DNA of 64,000 nt from Saprospiraceae bacterium. GTDB lineage: Bacteria > Bacteroidota > Bacteroidia > Chitinophagales > Saprospiraceae. A program made the position numbers and the translations under genes. Of the stretch, positions 34,302-42,789 are shown piece after piece (the first letter of the stretch is position 1; each line of letters opens with the position of its first letter). The notes below the pieces were generated by a model, which saw only the letters and a program-made list of their open reading frames with translations, made no database searches and was not told the origin of the DNA. The DNA lies in NCBI GenBank assembly GCA_013214355.1, contig JABSSL010000002.1:62001-126000 (forward strand), written 5' to 3'.

Positions 34302-35250
34302 ATTGTAAAGTTTTTAGCTTATTTAGGTTGCTGATCATGTCAGCCGTCATTTGTTCTAGATTGAATTCCGGTTCCCAGCCCCAGTCTTTTCGCGCCATCG
34401 AATCATCGATGCTGGAGGTCCAGCTATCGGCAATCTGCTGTCTAAAATCTGGCTGGTATGAAATCTGGAATGCCGGATAATGGACTCGGATGGCGTCAAA
34501 GATTTCAGCGGGTGTGAAACTCATTCCCGCCAGATTGTAGCTGGTTCGAACTCGTATTTGTTCCCTTGGCGCCGCCATTAGTTCTACGGTAGCTCGAATG
34601 GCGTCAGGCATGTACAACATCGGCAAGCGGGTATCCTCTCGCAAGAAGCAGTAGTACGGCTTCTCCTCCACGGCTGCATGATATATTTCCACGGCATAAT
34701 CGGTAGTACCACCGCCTGGAGGATGTAAGTAGCTGACGATGCCAGGGAAACGCACGGACCGCACATCAACCCCATATTTCAAGAAGTAGTAGTTACACCA
34801 ATCCTCCCCTGCAGCTTTGCTGATTCCATACACAGTAGTCGGGTGCAAAATGGTGTGCTGAGGGGTATTGTTACGTGGTGTTTTATCACTGAAAACGGCA
34901 ATGGAACTAGGGAAGAATACTTTCTCCACCTGGTGCTGACGAGCCGATTCCAAGATGTTGAACAAACCCTCCATGTTAACCTGCCAGGTCCAGCGAGGGT
35001 TGGTCTCTCCTTTGGCGGAAAGGATGGCGGCGAGGTGGTAGATCTGCGTGACCTTGAAATCTCTAATGATCTCAGCTAAGCGTTGCTGATCCCGAATATC
35101 AAGGATCTCAAACAGGCCGTTTTCTTCGGCGGGAGGTCGGATATCGGTGGCTAATACCACTTCCGAACCATAATATTCACGCAAGGCGGCGGTCAATTCC
35201 GAGCCAATCTGACCGTTGGCTCCGGTGACCAGGATGAATTCCTTTTTCAT
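34294..35250 (-). CDS. L-threonine 3-dehydrogenase, SDR/epimerase type
   Basis: The 318-residue NAD-dependent enzyme oxidises threonine to 2-amino-3-oxobutyrate. The N-terminal nucleotide motif is GANGQIG (9-15), followed by the acidic D of ATDIRP; the catalytic pair lies in [13 protein letters not shown] (Tyr and Lys). It belongs to the short-chain/epimerase-like Tdh type of Bacteroidota and archaea, not the zinc alcohol-dehydrogenase type of E. coli. A longer frame exists upstream, but the ATG at 35250 places the GxxGxxG motif at the family position. It overlaps kbl, so one operon runs threonine to glycine plus acetyl-CoA. Confidence 0.93.
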   Translation of the reverse strand: MKKEFILVTGANGQIGSELTAALREYYGSEVVLATDIRPPAEENGLFEILDIRDQQRLAEIIRDFKVTQIYHLAAILSAKGETNPRWTWQVNMEGLFNILESARQHQVEKVFFPSSIAVFSDKTPRNNTPQHTILHPTTVYGISKAAGEDWCNYYFLKYGVDVRSVRFPGIVSYLHPPGGGTTDYAVEIYHAAVEEKPYYCFLREDTRLPMLYMPDAIRATVELMAAPREQIRVRTSYNLAGMSFTPAEIFDAIRVHYPAFQISYQPDFRQQIADSWTSSIDDSMARKDWGWEPEFNLEQMTADMISNLNKLKTLQYV

Positions 35251-35626
35251 GGTTAGGACTTCTAGGTTATGGTAGTTGAGCATCCTGTGGTTAGGAGGAT
35301 ATTTTGCGCTCAGGACCAAATGTTGTTCTGATTATTGATTGTTTCTTACACAAAGAAACAACTATAGTGGGAATTAGGATGGTAAGTTCAGCTAAAATTT
35401 TCCCCCTTCTTCGACAAATCTCCTGGACAACTCTAAAATGATTTGAATAAGCGAGTGATACAGATGTTTACGGTTTCTAAAGCGTTGAATTTCATTTCTT
35501 AATGCCTGCAAACAAGGGATTAGTCGAAAAACCATCTTCCTAAGGAGAACGGCTTAGGGTGTTTTAGTAGCTTAGGCAAAATTTAAGCCATGCCTATTGG
35601 GCAATTTAACTATTAACCATACCATC
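35251..35626. other. 376-base divergent intergenic region
   Basis: It separates the tdh-kbl operon from the S9 peptidase gene and must hold both promoters. The only clear structure is the 9-base inverted repeat at 35339-35361. The stretch towards the peptidase has AT-rich segments but no recognised element. Confidence 0.5.
35339..35361. promoter_or_regulatory. 9-base inverted repeat upstream of tdh
   Basis: Arms TTGTTTCTT and AAGAAACAA flank five bases, about 90 bp upstream of the tdh start. It is a candidate operator for the threonine-degradation operon, and no regulator gene is adjacent. A simple hairpin in the leader is the alternative. Confidence 0.45.
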
Positions 35627-37510
35627 ATGAAAAACCTAAGTATTTTAGGTCTACTCTTCCTCACTCTGTCGTGCTCAACGGAAGAGGCAGAAACAGTCAA
35701 GACCTACTCAATCGAGCAGTTTTATCAAACGACAAGCATTGCTGGAGGTGTCTTCTCAGATGACGAGACTAAGCTATTAGTAAGCGGAAATGAAACAGGC
35801 ATTTTTAATGCTTATGAAATCAATGTCGCTGACTCCAGTCGAAAGCAGATTACTTTCTCCGAAGATGAATCCATCTTCGCCATTGACTATGTTCCAGGAA
35901 CCAATGAGATTCTTTATTCTTCTGATAAAGGAGGAAATGAAAATAGTCACATCTTCCATTTAGCAGCAGATGGCACAGTTACAGACTTGACTCCAGGAGA
36001 GCAAGAAAATGCCCAGTTTGGTGGTTGGAGTGAGGATGAGAAATCCTTATACTACTTATCCAACAAACGGGATCCTCGGTTTTTCGATTTATATAAGATG
36101 AGCATCGAAAGCTGGGAGTCGGAACTTATGTATCAAAACGATTCGGGCTTAGATGTTGGAGCTATGACCGAAGATGAAAGCATGTGGAGCGTTTCCCAAC
36201 CGATCACGACCAGTAATGTTAAGTTGTTCCTATACGACCGAGAGAATGACAAAATGACGGAGATCTCACAAGAGCCTGGGAGTTATTCTAGTTCAGGTTT
36301 TAGTAAGGACAATCGTTTTTTCTATTACATCACTGACGTCGGGAAGGAGTTTGCCTACCTAGTTCAGTACGAAATAGCTACTGGAGAACGAACGACTCTG
36401 TATGAGGCAGAATGGGATGTGATGTATAGTTACTTAAGTGATAACGAGACTTTCCGGGTGGTGGCAGTTAATGAAGATGGAAAGAACACCTTAGCGCTCA
36501 TCGATAATGCTTCCGGGGATAATATCGATCTCCCATCGATTCCAGATGGAGACATTACTTCCGTAAGTATGGCCGATAGCGAAAAGCAAATTCGCCTTTC
36601 CGTTGGTACCTCTAAGGCTTCCAATAATCTATACGTTTATAATCTGGAAAGCAAAGAACTCAAGAAATTGACAGAGACCTCCAATCCTGATATTAACCCA
36701 GATGATCTCGTGGCAGCAGAGGTGGTGCGCTTTGAGTCTTTTGATGGTCTAGAAATTCCGGCTATCTATTATAAGCCACTTAATGCCTCAGCTGATAATC
36801 CGGCACCTGCTTTAGTTTGGGTTCATGGTGGACCAGGGGGGCAGTCTCGCGTGGGCTATCGTCCTTTACTCCAATACCTTGTCAATCACGGCTACGCCAT
36901 TCTTGCCGTCAATAACCGAGGAAGTAGCGGGTACGGAAAAACCTTTTTTCAGATGGATGACCAAAACCATGGTGACAAGGATTTGAAGGATTGTATCTGG
37001 GGAAAGAAATGGCTGCAGTCTCAAGACTATATCGATGCTGAAAAGATTGGAATTATCGGAGGTAGTTATGGTGGCTATATGACGATGGCAGCTATGACCT
37101 TCTATCCAGATGAGTTCAATGTAGGAGTCAACTTCTTCGGTGTGACCAATTGGTTGCGAACCTTGAAGTCTATACCTCCTTATTGGGAGTCTTTCCGGGA
37201 AGCATTATATGCGGAAATGGGTGATCCTCACACGGCGGATTCAGTGCGCTTGTACAATATCTCTCCCCTTTTCCATGCAGAGAAAGTGAAAAACCCAATT
37301 ATGGTACTGCAAGGCGCGAACGACCCTCGAGTGTTGCAGATCGAGTCTGATGAGATTGTGGAGGGGGTGATGAAGAATGATGTACCAGTCGAATACATCG
37401 TTTTCCCGGATGAGGGGCATGGCTTTATCAAAAAGGAAAATGAGATAAAGGCTAATAGTCAGATCTTGACCTTTCTAGATAAATACTTGAAAAAGGAGAT
37501 CGCGGATTAA
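35627..37510 (+). CDS. S9 family (prolyl oligopeptidase-type) peptidase lipoprotein
   Basis: The 627-residue product has a lipoprotein signal (MKNLSILGLLFLTLSC, Cys 16). The N-terminal ~350 residues form a beta-propeller (WD/TolB-like repeats such as TNEILYSSDKGG and EKSLYYLSNKRD). The C-terminal alpha/beta-hydrolase has catalytic S480 in GGSYGGY, D566 in NDPRV and H598 in DEGHGF, plus the oxyanion segment VWVHGGPGG. It cleaves short peptides at the cell envelope. A longer frame begins at a TTG at 35597; the ATG at 35627 is preferred for the lipobox. It stands alone, ended by the hairpin after 37510. Confidence 0.93.
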   Translation: MKNLSILGLLFLTLSCSTEEAETVKTYSIEQFYQTTSIAGGVFSDDETKLLVSGNETGIFNAYEINVADSSRKQITFSEDESIFAIDYVPGTNEILYSSDKGGNENSHIFHLAADGTVTDLTPGEQENAQFGGWSEDEKSLYYLSNKRDPRFFDLYKMSIESWESELMYQNDSGLDVGAMTEDESMWSVSQPITTSNVKLFLYDRENDKMTEISQEPGSYSSSGFSKDNRFFYYITDVGKEFAYLVQYEIATGERTTLYEAEWDVMYSYLSDNETFRVVAVNEDGKNTLALIDNASGDNIDLPSIPDGDITSVSMADSEKQIRLSVGTSKASNNLYVYNLESKELKKLTETSNPDINPDDLVAAEVVRFESFDGLEIPAIYYKPLNASADNPAPALVWVHGGPGGQSRVGYRPLLQYLVNHGYAILAVNNRGSSGYGKTFFQMDDQNHGDKDLKDCIWGKKWLQSQDYIDAEKIGIIGGSYGGYMTMAAMTFYPDEFNVGVNFFGVTNWLRTLKSIPPYWESFREALYAEMGDPHTADSVRLYNISPLFHAEKVKNPIMVLQGANDPRVLQIESDEIVEGVMKNDVPVEYIVFPDEGHGFIKKENEIKANSQILTFLDKYLKKEIAD

Positions 37511-37532
37511 AGGCTATCCAGATTAAAAGTAT

Positions 37533-37567
37533 AGAGGCCCAATCGTTTCCATTTCGATTGGGCCTCT
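37533..37567. terminator. Bidirectional terminator hairpin
   Basis: Thirteen-base perfect arms (AGAGGCCCAATCG and complement) surround a 9-base loop, followed by GTAATTTTT on the plus strand. It lies between convergent ends of the S9 peptidase (37510) and TPR gene (37590). Confidence 0.8.
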
Positions 37568-37589
37568 GTAATTTTTGATTTGTAAGAGA

Positions 37590-39905
37590 CTAGGAGGCGG
37601 CTAATCCCAATTTTTGGGCTAATTCTTTCGCCCTTTGATAAGGGATATAGTCCGCATCGGCTTTCGCCCAAAACTGAAGGGCAATGCCTAAGTTTTCCTT
37701 GGCAGCTTCTGCATCCTCATCCGCTAATATGCTAGCCATTTGGTAGTATACCATCGGATCATCAGTTTTCTGGTCTATCAGCTTTTGCAGTAGCCCTAGG
37801 GCATGTTTGGTGTCTCCCGCTCTGGCATATACCTTGGCAAGGAATAAACCTCCAGAAATCAGAAATCTTTCAATCCTTCCATCATCCGCTGCTAAGATTT
37901 CAACACATTTCTTATAATCCTCTTGAAGATAGTAGGCCAATACGTCAAAGTACTCAGTAGCCCCATTCCCATAGACACCATAGGCAGCCCGACAGTTTAT
38001 AAATTCTTCTTCACTCATGGGCATCTGATAATCATAGATCAAGGCTTGACTATTGGCTGTACAATCATAGATTACCTTTGATTCTGGTGAATATTTAGCC
38101 AGTTCTGTCAATAGCTCATTGATCCTCTCCGCTTGGCCCGTAGAGAGATACATGTCGGCTTTTGTGGTGAAATAGGTGACTACTAGTCTATTGATGGGGG
38201 CTCTTTTAAGCTGTTGTTTTTTGTGGTCGTCCAAAGCGCTAAAGGCCTTTTGAATCTGCCCCGTTTTTTGGGCAAAAAACATTTTAATCCATAAGAAGTT
38301 GAGACTGTCAACCAAGGTAGTAGATTGTTCTATACCTTGTTGTACTCTCCTGTTAGCCTCCTCAATCTTCAAGTCTTTGAAGTCCAAATAGGCTAAGCTA
38401 GTTTGTATCCTCATGTTCAACGGATCCATGGTTTCTTGTTCTACCAGGATTTTTTTTGCCTCTTCAATCCGGCCCTGCTTCTCGTAGATGGTGGCATACT
38501 TCAACTGATCTTCCTCTCGATCTGGAAACGCTTCATTTAGCTGATCAAGTGTTTTTTCGGCTTCCGTAAATTCTTCATTTTCTAGCTGTAGATTGTACAT
38601 CCCTAAGAGACCTCTTTCCAAATTGCCGTATTCAATCGCTTCTTGTAGCAATGCCTTTGCACTGTCTACCCCATGATTGAGTTTATAGATAGACACTAAA
38701 GCTTGATAGGCCTGGAATTCGAAGGGGAACATTTTCCGGCGTACTTCCTGTAATTTTAAGTAGGCATCTTGGCGGTTAGTGATACTGTACAACACGGATT
38801 TAGCTCTGAATTGCATTCTTTCCGGCAGGGAGGCGCCATATTTTATCGCATTTTTGACATAGGAGATTGCCTCATCCCTTTTCCCTTGACCATATAAAGG
38901 ATCCCCCACAAAGAAATGGCAAAGAGAGCAGGCAGGATCTATTTCTACGGCCATTTTTGCTAGACGGACGACTTCATCCAAGCCGGTGGGATTCTTGTAG
39001 TAGGCAATTCGGGATAAGGTAAAATACTTTAGTGCTTCGGTGTTGCTAGTAAACAGTGCTGAAGAGGGGAGATTAACTTGGTTCTCAATAGGCTCAAAGG
39101 CATTTGGGATCTTGTTGAAGATCTGTTCCTGAATTTCATCAATAGCGGCATAGGGATCCGCATTGCTGATGTCAATATCGAATATTGATTTTCCATCTCG
39201 GGTGTTGTAAAGACCTCCTTTGAAGACAAACTGTTCATCCTCAATTGTATAAGAAATTCTGCTGAAGTAATCATTACGTGATTTCCGAGCAATTTCTCTC
39301 TGCATCCCGATATTGGGAGGAACAAAAGACGGGAGTCCTAGCCCATTGTAATACCCACTCAAACCGAATTCTGCTGTGGTATAAAATTCTGGCCTTTGCT
39401 CGAGGTTAAAGGCTAGGAGATTGGAAAAGGCTACGCCCCACCAATCTTGCTCTCGATCGCCAGTTTGGTTTTCAAATTGAAAACAGGCAATCGTCTTTAT
39501 TTTTTGTAGTGAAGGAACCACAGCCTGAACCGTATTCCCATCCTCATCGGTCATTTGGACGATTTCACTCGCATCGGAAGAGGAGTCATTAAATAGAAAA
39601 ATGCCAGCGCCTATAGCGACAAGTAGATTTGTCAGTATGATGAATTTAGGCCACTTCAAATCATTCAAGGAGGATATCGGACGAAGGGGACTACCATAAT
39701 AAGCCAAGATAGCTATAGCCGGTACCAGGGCGATCCATACAACTAGGTATTTATCAACCCAATGCCCACCTAAATCATAACGGTTGGTCGTGAACTCAAG
39801 GAATTGCAAAAGACCGAAGCCTACCGCTAAGTAAGTGCCTAAGGATTGGGGAACTTTCCGTTCCCAAAGATCTTCTAATCCAGTCTTATTCGTTTCAGTA
39901 TTCAT
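37590..39905 (-). CDS. Membrane-anchored TPR protein with FlgO/TolB-N-like domain
   Basis: The 771-residue protein has three N-terminal membrane helices (about 15-33, 43-62, 80-98). A ~130-residue domain follows (about 130-265) that begins IKTIACFQFENQTGDREQDWWG, the opening of the FlgO/TolB-N-like domain often fused to adenylate-cyclase or regulator proteins. Seven or more TPR-like helix pairs extend to the C-terminus (about 290-760; DEVVRLAKMAVEIDPACSLC and similar). A longer frame begins upstream, but the ATG at 39905 (MNTETNKTGLEDLWERKVP) is preferred because it gives the usual start of this family. It may be a signalling scaffold. Confidence 0.75.
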   Translation of the reverse strand: MNTETNKTGLEDLWERKVPQSLGTYLAVGFGLLQFLEFTTNRYDLGGHWVDKYLVVWIALVPAIAILAYYGSPLRPISSLNDLKWPKFIILTNLLVAIGAGIFLFNDSSSDASEIVQMTDEDGNTVQAVVPSLQKIKTIACFQFENQTGDREQDWWGVAFSNLLAFNLEQRPEFYTTAEFGLSGYYNGLGLPSFVPPNIGMQREIARKSRNDYFSRISYTIEDEQFVFKGGLYNTRDGKSIFDIDISNADPYAAIDEIQEQIFNKIPNAFEPIENQVNLPSSALFTSNTEALKYFTLSRIAYYKNPTGLDEVVRLAKMAVEIDPACSLCHFFVGDPLYGQGKRDEAISYVKNAIKYGASLPERMQFRAKSVLYSITNRQDAYLKLQEVRRKMFPFEFQAYQALVSIYKLNHGVDSAKALLQEAIEYGNLERGLLGMYNLQLENEEFTEAEKTLDQLNEAFPDREEDQLKYATIYEKQGRIEEAKKILVEQETMDPLNMRIQTSLAYLDFKDLKIEEANRRVQQGIEQSTTLVDSLNFLWIKMFFAQKTGQIQKAFSALDDHKKQQLKRAPINRLVVTYFTTKADMYLSTGQAERINELLTELAKYSPESKVIYDCTANSQALIYDYQMPMSEEEFINCRAAYGVYGNGATEYFDVLAYYLQEDYKKCVEILAADDGRIERFLISGGLFLAKVYARAGDTKHALGLLQKLIDQKTDDPMVYYQMASILADEDAEAAKENLGIALQFWAKADADYIPYQRAKELAQKLGLAAS

Positions 39906-40253
39906 AAGCTTGCTGGGTTTTAAACCGCATTTTGTAATTGGATTTTCCCTGCGTAAGGAGGATATCACGTTCAAGCGTGTAGGTAAGTAGTGTGACAATA
40001 GATATTCCTAACTTTTAGCTGCGTCTTTCGGGACCATGCTTCGTTAGTAAAACTCTCACGTAGCCTGCGGCTATCCAGCCTGGCGGCTCGACAGGTGCTC
40101 GATTTTACTGCCTCACCTGGCCTCGAAATACACTACCTAAAAATTTTACGACTACTTTTGTCGCACTACTTATTGCTGTATAACGATACCCAAATTGCGG
40201 CCCAAAGATAAGGAAACGAATTTGTAGGCAAGTTGTTCTTGACTAGCCTCAGG
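39906..40253. other. 348-base gene-free region with compact inverted repeats
   Basis: No frame with homology is seen. Positions about 40047-40119 are GC-rich compared with the flanks and can form nested stems: GTAAAA (40047-40052) with TTTTAC (40103-40108), TAGCC-TGC-GGCTA (40061-40073) and CAGGTG (40092-40097) with CACCTG (40114-40119). This resembles a dispersed palindromic repeat or small structured RNA. It sits between two genes on the minus strand, after the sialidase stop and before the TPR start. Confidence 0.4.
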
Positions 40254-41534
40254 CTATTTCAGCAGAGCATCTAGTTCTGAGACTTTGAAACGGATACTGA
40301 GGATATAAGGAGATGCTCCTTTTTTCCAATGCCCATAGGTAGTAGCAAGGATATTCCCATCGGGTAGTACTTCCAGGGCAGGATAAGCACAATCACTCCC
40401 CTTCTTATTATCTTTTAATCGTACTCTGTACTGGCCCTCTCTACCTTCTACTAGGTCTTCATAGGTGCCTACCCAGCCTACCCAATCCCCAGCGGTGGGA
40501 CTGACAGGACCTGCTTTTTCATACAACTGATCTTCCTTACAATTGCTACAAGCAGCTTTTAATTGCCGATAGCGAGATAGAGCGGGAGAATTGTCACGAA
40601 AAGAAATGAATAGTCTTCCGTCCGGGGTGTAAACCGCCTGATGTCGATCTCCAGTTAGGGAATTGGGTAGTTCCCGAGGAGTGGTCCAGGTCTTGCCCTC
40701 ATCATTGGAGAAGATGATGAAGGAATTCATTCGGCGTGAATTTTCTCTTAACAAGACTGCCAGTTGGCGTCCATCCGGGGAACGGATGATACCGGGTTCG
40801 CAAAGATGGACCATGCGACTACTATAAATGGGGGAAGGATCTGACCAACTGAGTCCACCGTCAAAAGAGAGACTCTTGTACAAGGTGAATAATGCCTGGT
40901 TATTCTGCGTCAAGGCTTTGTCCCCTGTATTTCGACCATCAGCCGTAAAGAATCGTTGGTCATCATGGAATAGAGCCATGTAGTGCCCTTTCCCAGTACG
41001 CAGTGGAACCACATCACTCATCACTACGATGCCTCCCCAGTCTCCCACTTGCTGTAAGGGAGACCAACTCTTGCCCTCATCTTCCGATACGGCCATCCGG
41101 GTAGGATAAAGGCCGGAAAAAATGATGAGTCGCTTTTTACCTCCAGCATCTTCTACTGGGAACAAGGTGGGGACTTCCAAGGAGCTAGCCCAATTAGTAG
41201 GTGTAGGAAGCCGACCACTCCAGGTTTTACCGCCATCCATACTCTTCTTCATCACAATAGCCCCGCGACCATGTCCTTTAGGATATACACAATAAATCGT
41301 CTTACCATCTTGTAGTAGGTGAGTGGTAGGATGACCTAAATATTGGCCCTCCTCTATATCCACAACCACTTGTCGGTCCAGGTCTTCATCCAAATCAACT
41401 AGTGGGATGCTGTAATAGTTGGTAGAGAAATTAGAAAGATCAACGCCTTCGTTGGGGACGGTTTGTGCGTTGGATAGGCTGAGGGCGAGGAGTAAACTTA
41501 AGCCTATCCCCATGACTTTGATTTGTACTTTCAT
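40254..41534 (-). CDS. Sialidase-family (BNR repeat) secreted protein
   Basis: The 426-residue product has a signal peptide (about 1-23). It has four Asp-box repeats, at about 98-106 (SMDGGKTWS), 150-158 (SEDEGKSWS), 223-231 (SFDGGLSWS) and 276-284 (SNDEGKTWT), which mark the six-bladed sialidase fold. Active-site-like segments MVHLCEPGIIRSPDG and LFISFRDNSP supply arginine/glutamate candidates. Whether it cleaves sialic acid is uncertain, since many Bacteroidota members act on other sugars or bind only. A 35-bp tandem repeat lies 21 bases upstream of the start. No sialic-acid genes are nearby. Confidence 0.85.
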   Translation of the reverse strand: MKVQIKVMGIGLSLLLALSLSNAQTVPNEGVDLSNFSTNYYSIPLVDLDEDLDRQVVVDIEEGQYLGHPTTHLLQDGKTIYCVYPKGHGRGAIVMKKSMDGGKTWSGRLPTPTNWASSLEVPTLFPVEDAGGKKRLIIFSGLYPTRMAVSEDEGKSWSPLQQVGDWGGIVVMSDVVPLRTGKGHYMALFHDDQRFFTADGRNTGDKALTQNNQALFTLYKSLSFDGGLSWSDPSPIYSSRMVHLCEPGIIRSPDGRQLAVLLRENSRRMNSFIIFSNDEGKTWTTPRELPNSLTGDRHQAVYTPDGRLFISFRDNSPALSRYRQLKAACSNCKEDQLYEKAGPVSPTAGDWVGWVGTYEDLVEGREGQYRVRLKDNKKGSDCAYPALEVLPDGNILATTYGHWKKGASPYILSIRFKVSELDALLK

Positions 41535-41555
41535 TTTAAAGTTGGTTTTGCATGC

Positions 41556-41633
41556 TCACTCCCAGACACTATTGACCCCTAGGAACGCAATCACTCCCAG
41601 ACACTATTTATTCCTAGGCGTGTAATCACTCCC
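41556..41633. repeat. 35-bp tandem repeat, 2.2 copies
   Basis: The unit begins TCACTCCCAGACACTATT, has four variable bases, then CCTAGG (itself a palindrome) and seven more. Copies are at 41556-41590 and 41591-41625, followed by a partial TCACTCCC. The first 18 bases and the CCTAGG are identical; the variable parts differ. It lies between the divergent sialidase-like gene and the GreA-like gene, where it could bind a regulator in phase. Confidence 0.75.
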
Positions 41634-41729
41634 TAATATACGAATTGAAGTCGGTTACGCTAAACACCAACATTTTCCAAGAACCTTCTTATTTTGGTTG
41701 TTTGACGATTCCAAATGTATCATCCTTTA

Positions 41730-42173
41730 ATGAAGCAAGAAATCCACCAGCTCTGCCTCGAAAAACTAGAGGCTAACATCCAGCAATTGGAAAAAGCAAT
41801 TGCCGATATACAGGATGCCGCGAATCAAGAGACAAAGAGCAGTGCCGGAGATAAATATGAGACAGGGCGAGCCATGATGCAACAAGAAAAAGACAAGCTA
41901 AATGTTCGCTTGACTACTAATCAGAACCAATTGTCTAAACTCAAGCAATTGAAGCCAGCGCAGCGCCAAGAGCAAGCGGAAAATGGTAGCCTCGTACAGA
42001 CCAACGAAGGCTTGTTTTACTTCGCTGCCGCTATTGGTAAGCTACCGTTGGGAACCCAAAAGTGTTTTGTGATTTCTCTGGATTCCCCTCTAGCAAAGGC
42101 CCTATGGCACAAGAAAGAAGGAGAAATAATTAATTTTCAAGGAAGAAAAATCCGGATTGTCGCTATTCAGTAA
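41730..42173 (+). CDS. GreA/GreB-like transcription elongation factor-type protein
   Basis: The 147-residue protein has an N-terminal coiled coil with the family phrase SSAGDKYETGRAMMQQEKDK (about 41-60). An FKBP-like C-terminal domain follows (about 85-147), ending SPLAKALWHKKEGEIINFQG. Bacteroidota members are often mislabelled 3-oxoacyl-ACP synthase. The coiled coil is shorter than in GreA and lacks an obvious acidic tip pair, so anti-pausing or backtracking activity is uncertain; binding at the RNA polymerase secondary channel is the likely role. ATG 41730 (MKQEIHQL) is chosen; an upstream in-frame ATG at 41715 adds five residues. Confidence 0.78.
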   Translation: MKQEIHQLCLEKLEANIQQLEKAIADIQDAANQETKSSAGDKYETGRAMMQQEKDKLNVRLTTNQNQLSKLKQLKPAQRQEQAENGSLVQTNEGLFYFAAAIGKLPLGTQKCFVISLDSPLAKALWHKKEGEIINFQGRKIRIVAIQ

Positions 42174-42220
42174 ACCATCCGCTTCCTCAGGTGTATTGAA
42201 AATAGGAACGTAATCAATCT

Positions 42221-42781
42221 ATGCCGCTACCTGACACCCTACTTCCGTATTTTGAAGCCCTCACTTTTGCTGCGGAGCAGCACAAATATCAGCGGCGCGG
42301 TGGATACGACCCCCTCCCTTATATCAATCATTTGATCAAAGTAAGTACGGCCATTATCCAAATTGGGAATGAAGAGAATCCGGATATCATCCTGGCATCC
42401 ATCCTACATGATATAATTGAAGATTCGGATACTAGTCATCAGGACTTGAAGGAGCGCTTTGGCGTAAAAGTAGCTGATATCGTAATGGAATTGACTGATG
42501 ACATGGCTCTTCCCTACCAGGAGCGAAAAGCCTTACAGATTAAAGGGGCACAGCAGCTTTCTGCTGCTGCTCGCAAGATTCGTATTGCAGACAAAGCCAG
42601 CAATATTCAAGACATCTTTACTTATCCTTTAGACTGGAAAGAAGAAAAGAAAATAGCCTATCTGGAGAATTCCCTAAATATCGTGGATCAAATTCGGGGG
42701 ACGCATGCGGCCCTAGAAGCCTGGTTTGATCAAAGCGTTCAATTTGCCCGAAAGGTTCTTTCTCAAACACCTAATAATTAA
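42221..42781 (+). CDS. HD-domain phosphohydrolase (MESH1/SpoT hydrolase-like)
   Basis: The 186-residue protein has the HD fold of (p)ppGpp hydrolases: an early H in AAEQHKYQRRGG, the HINxL-like PYINHLIKVS, the metal pair in ASILHDIIEDSDTS and the later DKASNIQDI. That pattern and length fit small alarmone hydrolases (MESH1-like), though the substrate may be another nucleotide. It has no synthetase domain. It ends 8 bases before a pyruvate-kinase-like gene, so they are co-transcribed. Confidence 0.82.
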   Translation: MPLPDTLLPYFEALTFAAEQHKYQRRGGYDPLPYINHLIKVSTAIIQIGNEENPDIILASILHDIIEDSDTSHQDLKERFGVKVADIVMELTDDMALPYQERKALQIKGAQQLSAAARKIRIADKASNIQDIFTYPLDWKEEKKIAYLENSLNIVDQIRGTHAALEAWFDQSVQFARKVLSQTPNN

Positions 42782-42789
42782 ATCTACTC

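Noticed and set aside
41556-41633. CRISPR array
   Set aside because: The unit repeats directly without variable spacers of 30 or more bases, has only two full copies, and no cas gene is in the window.
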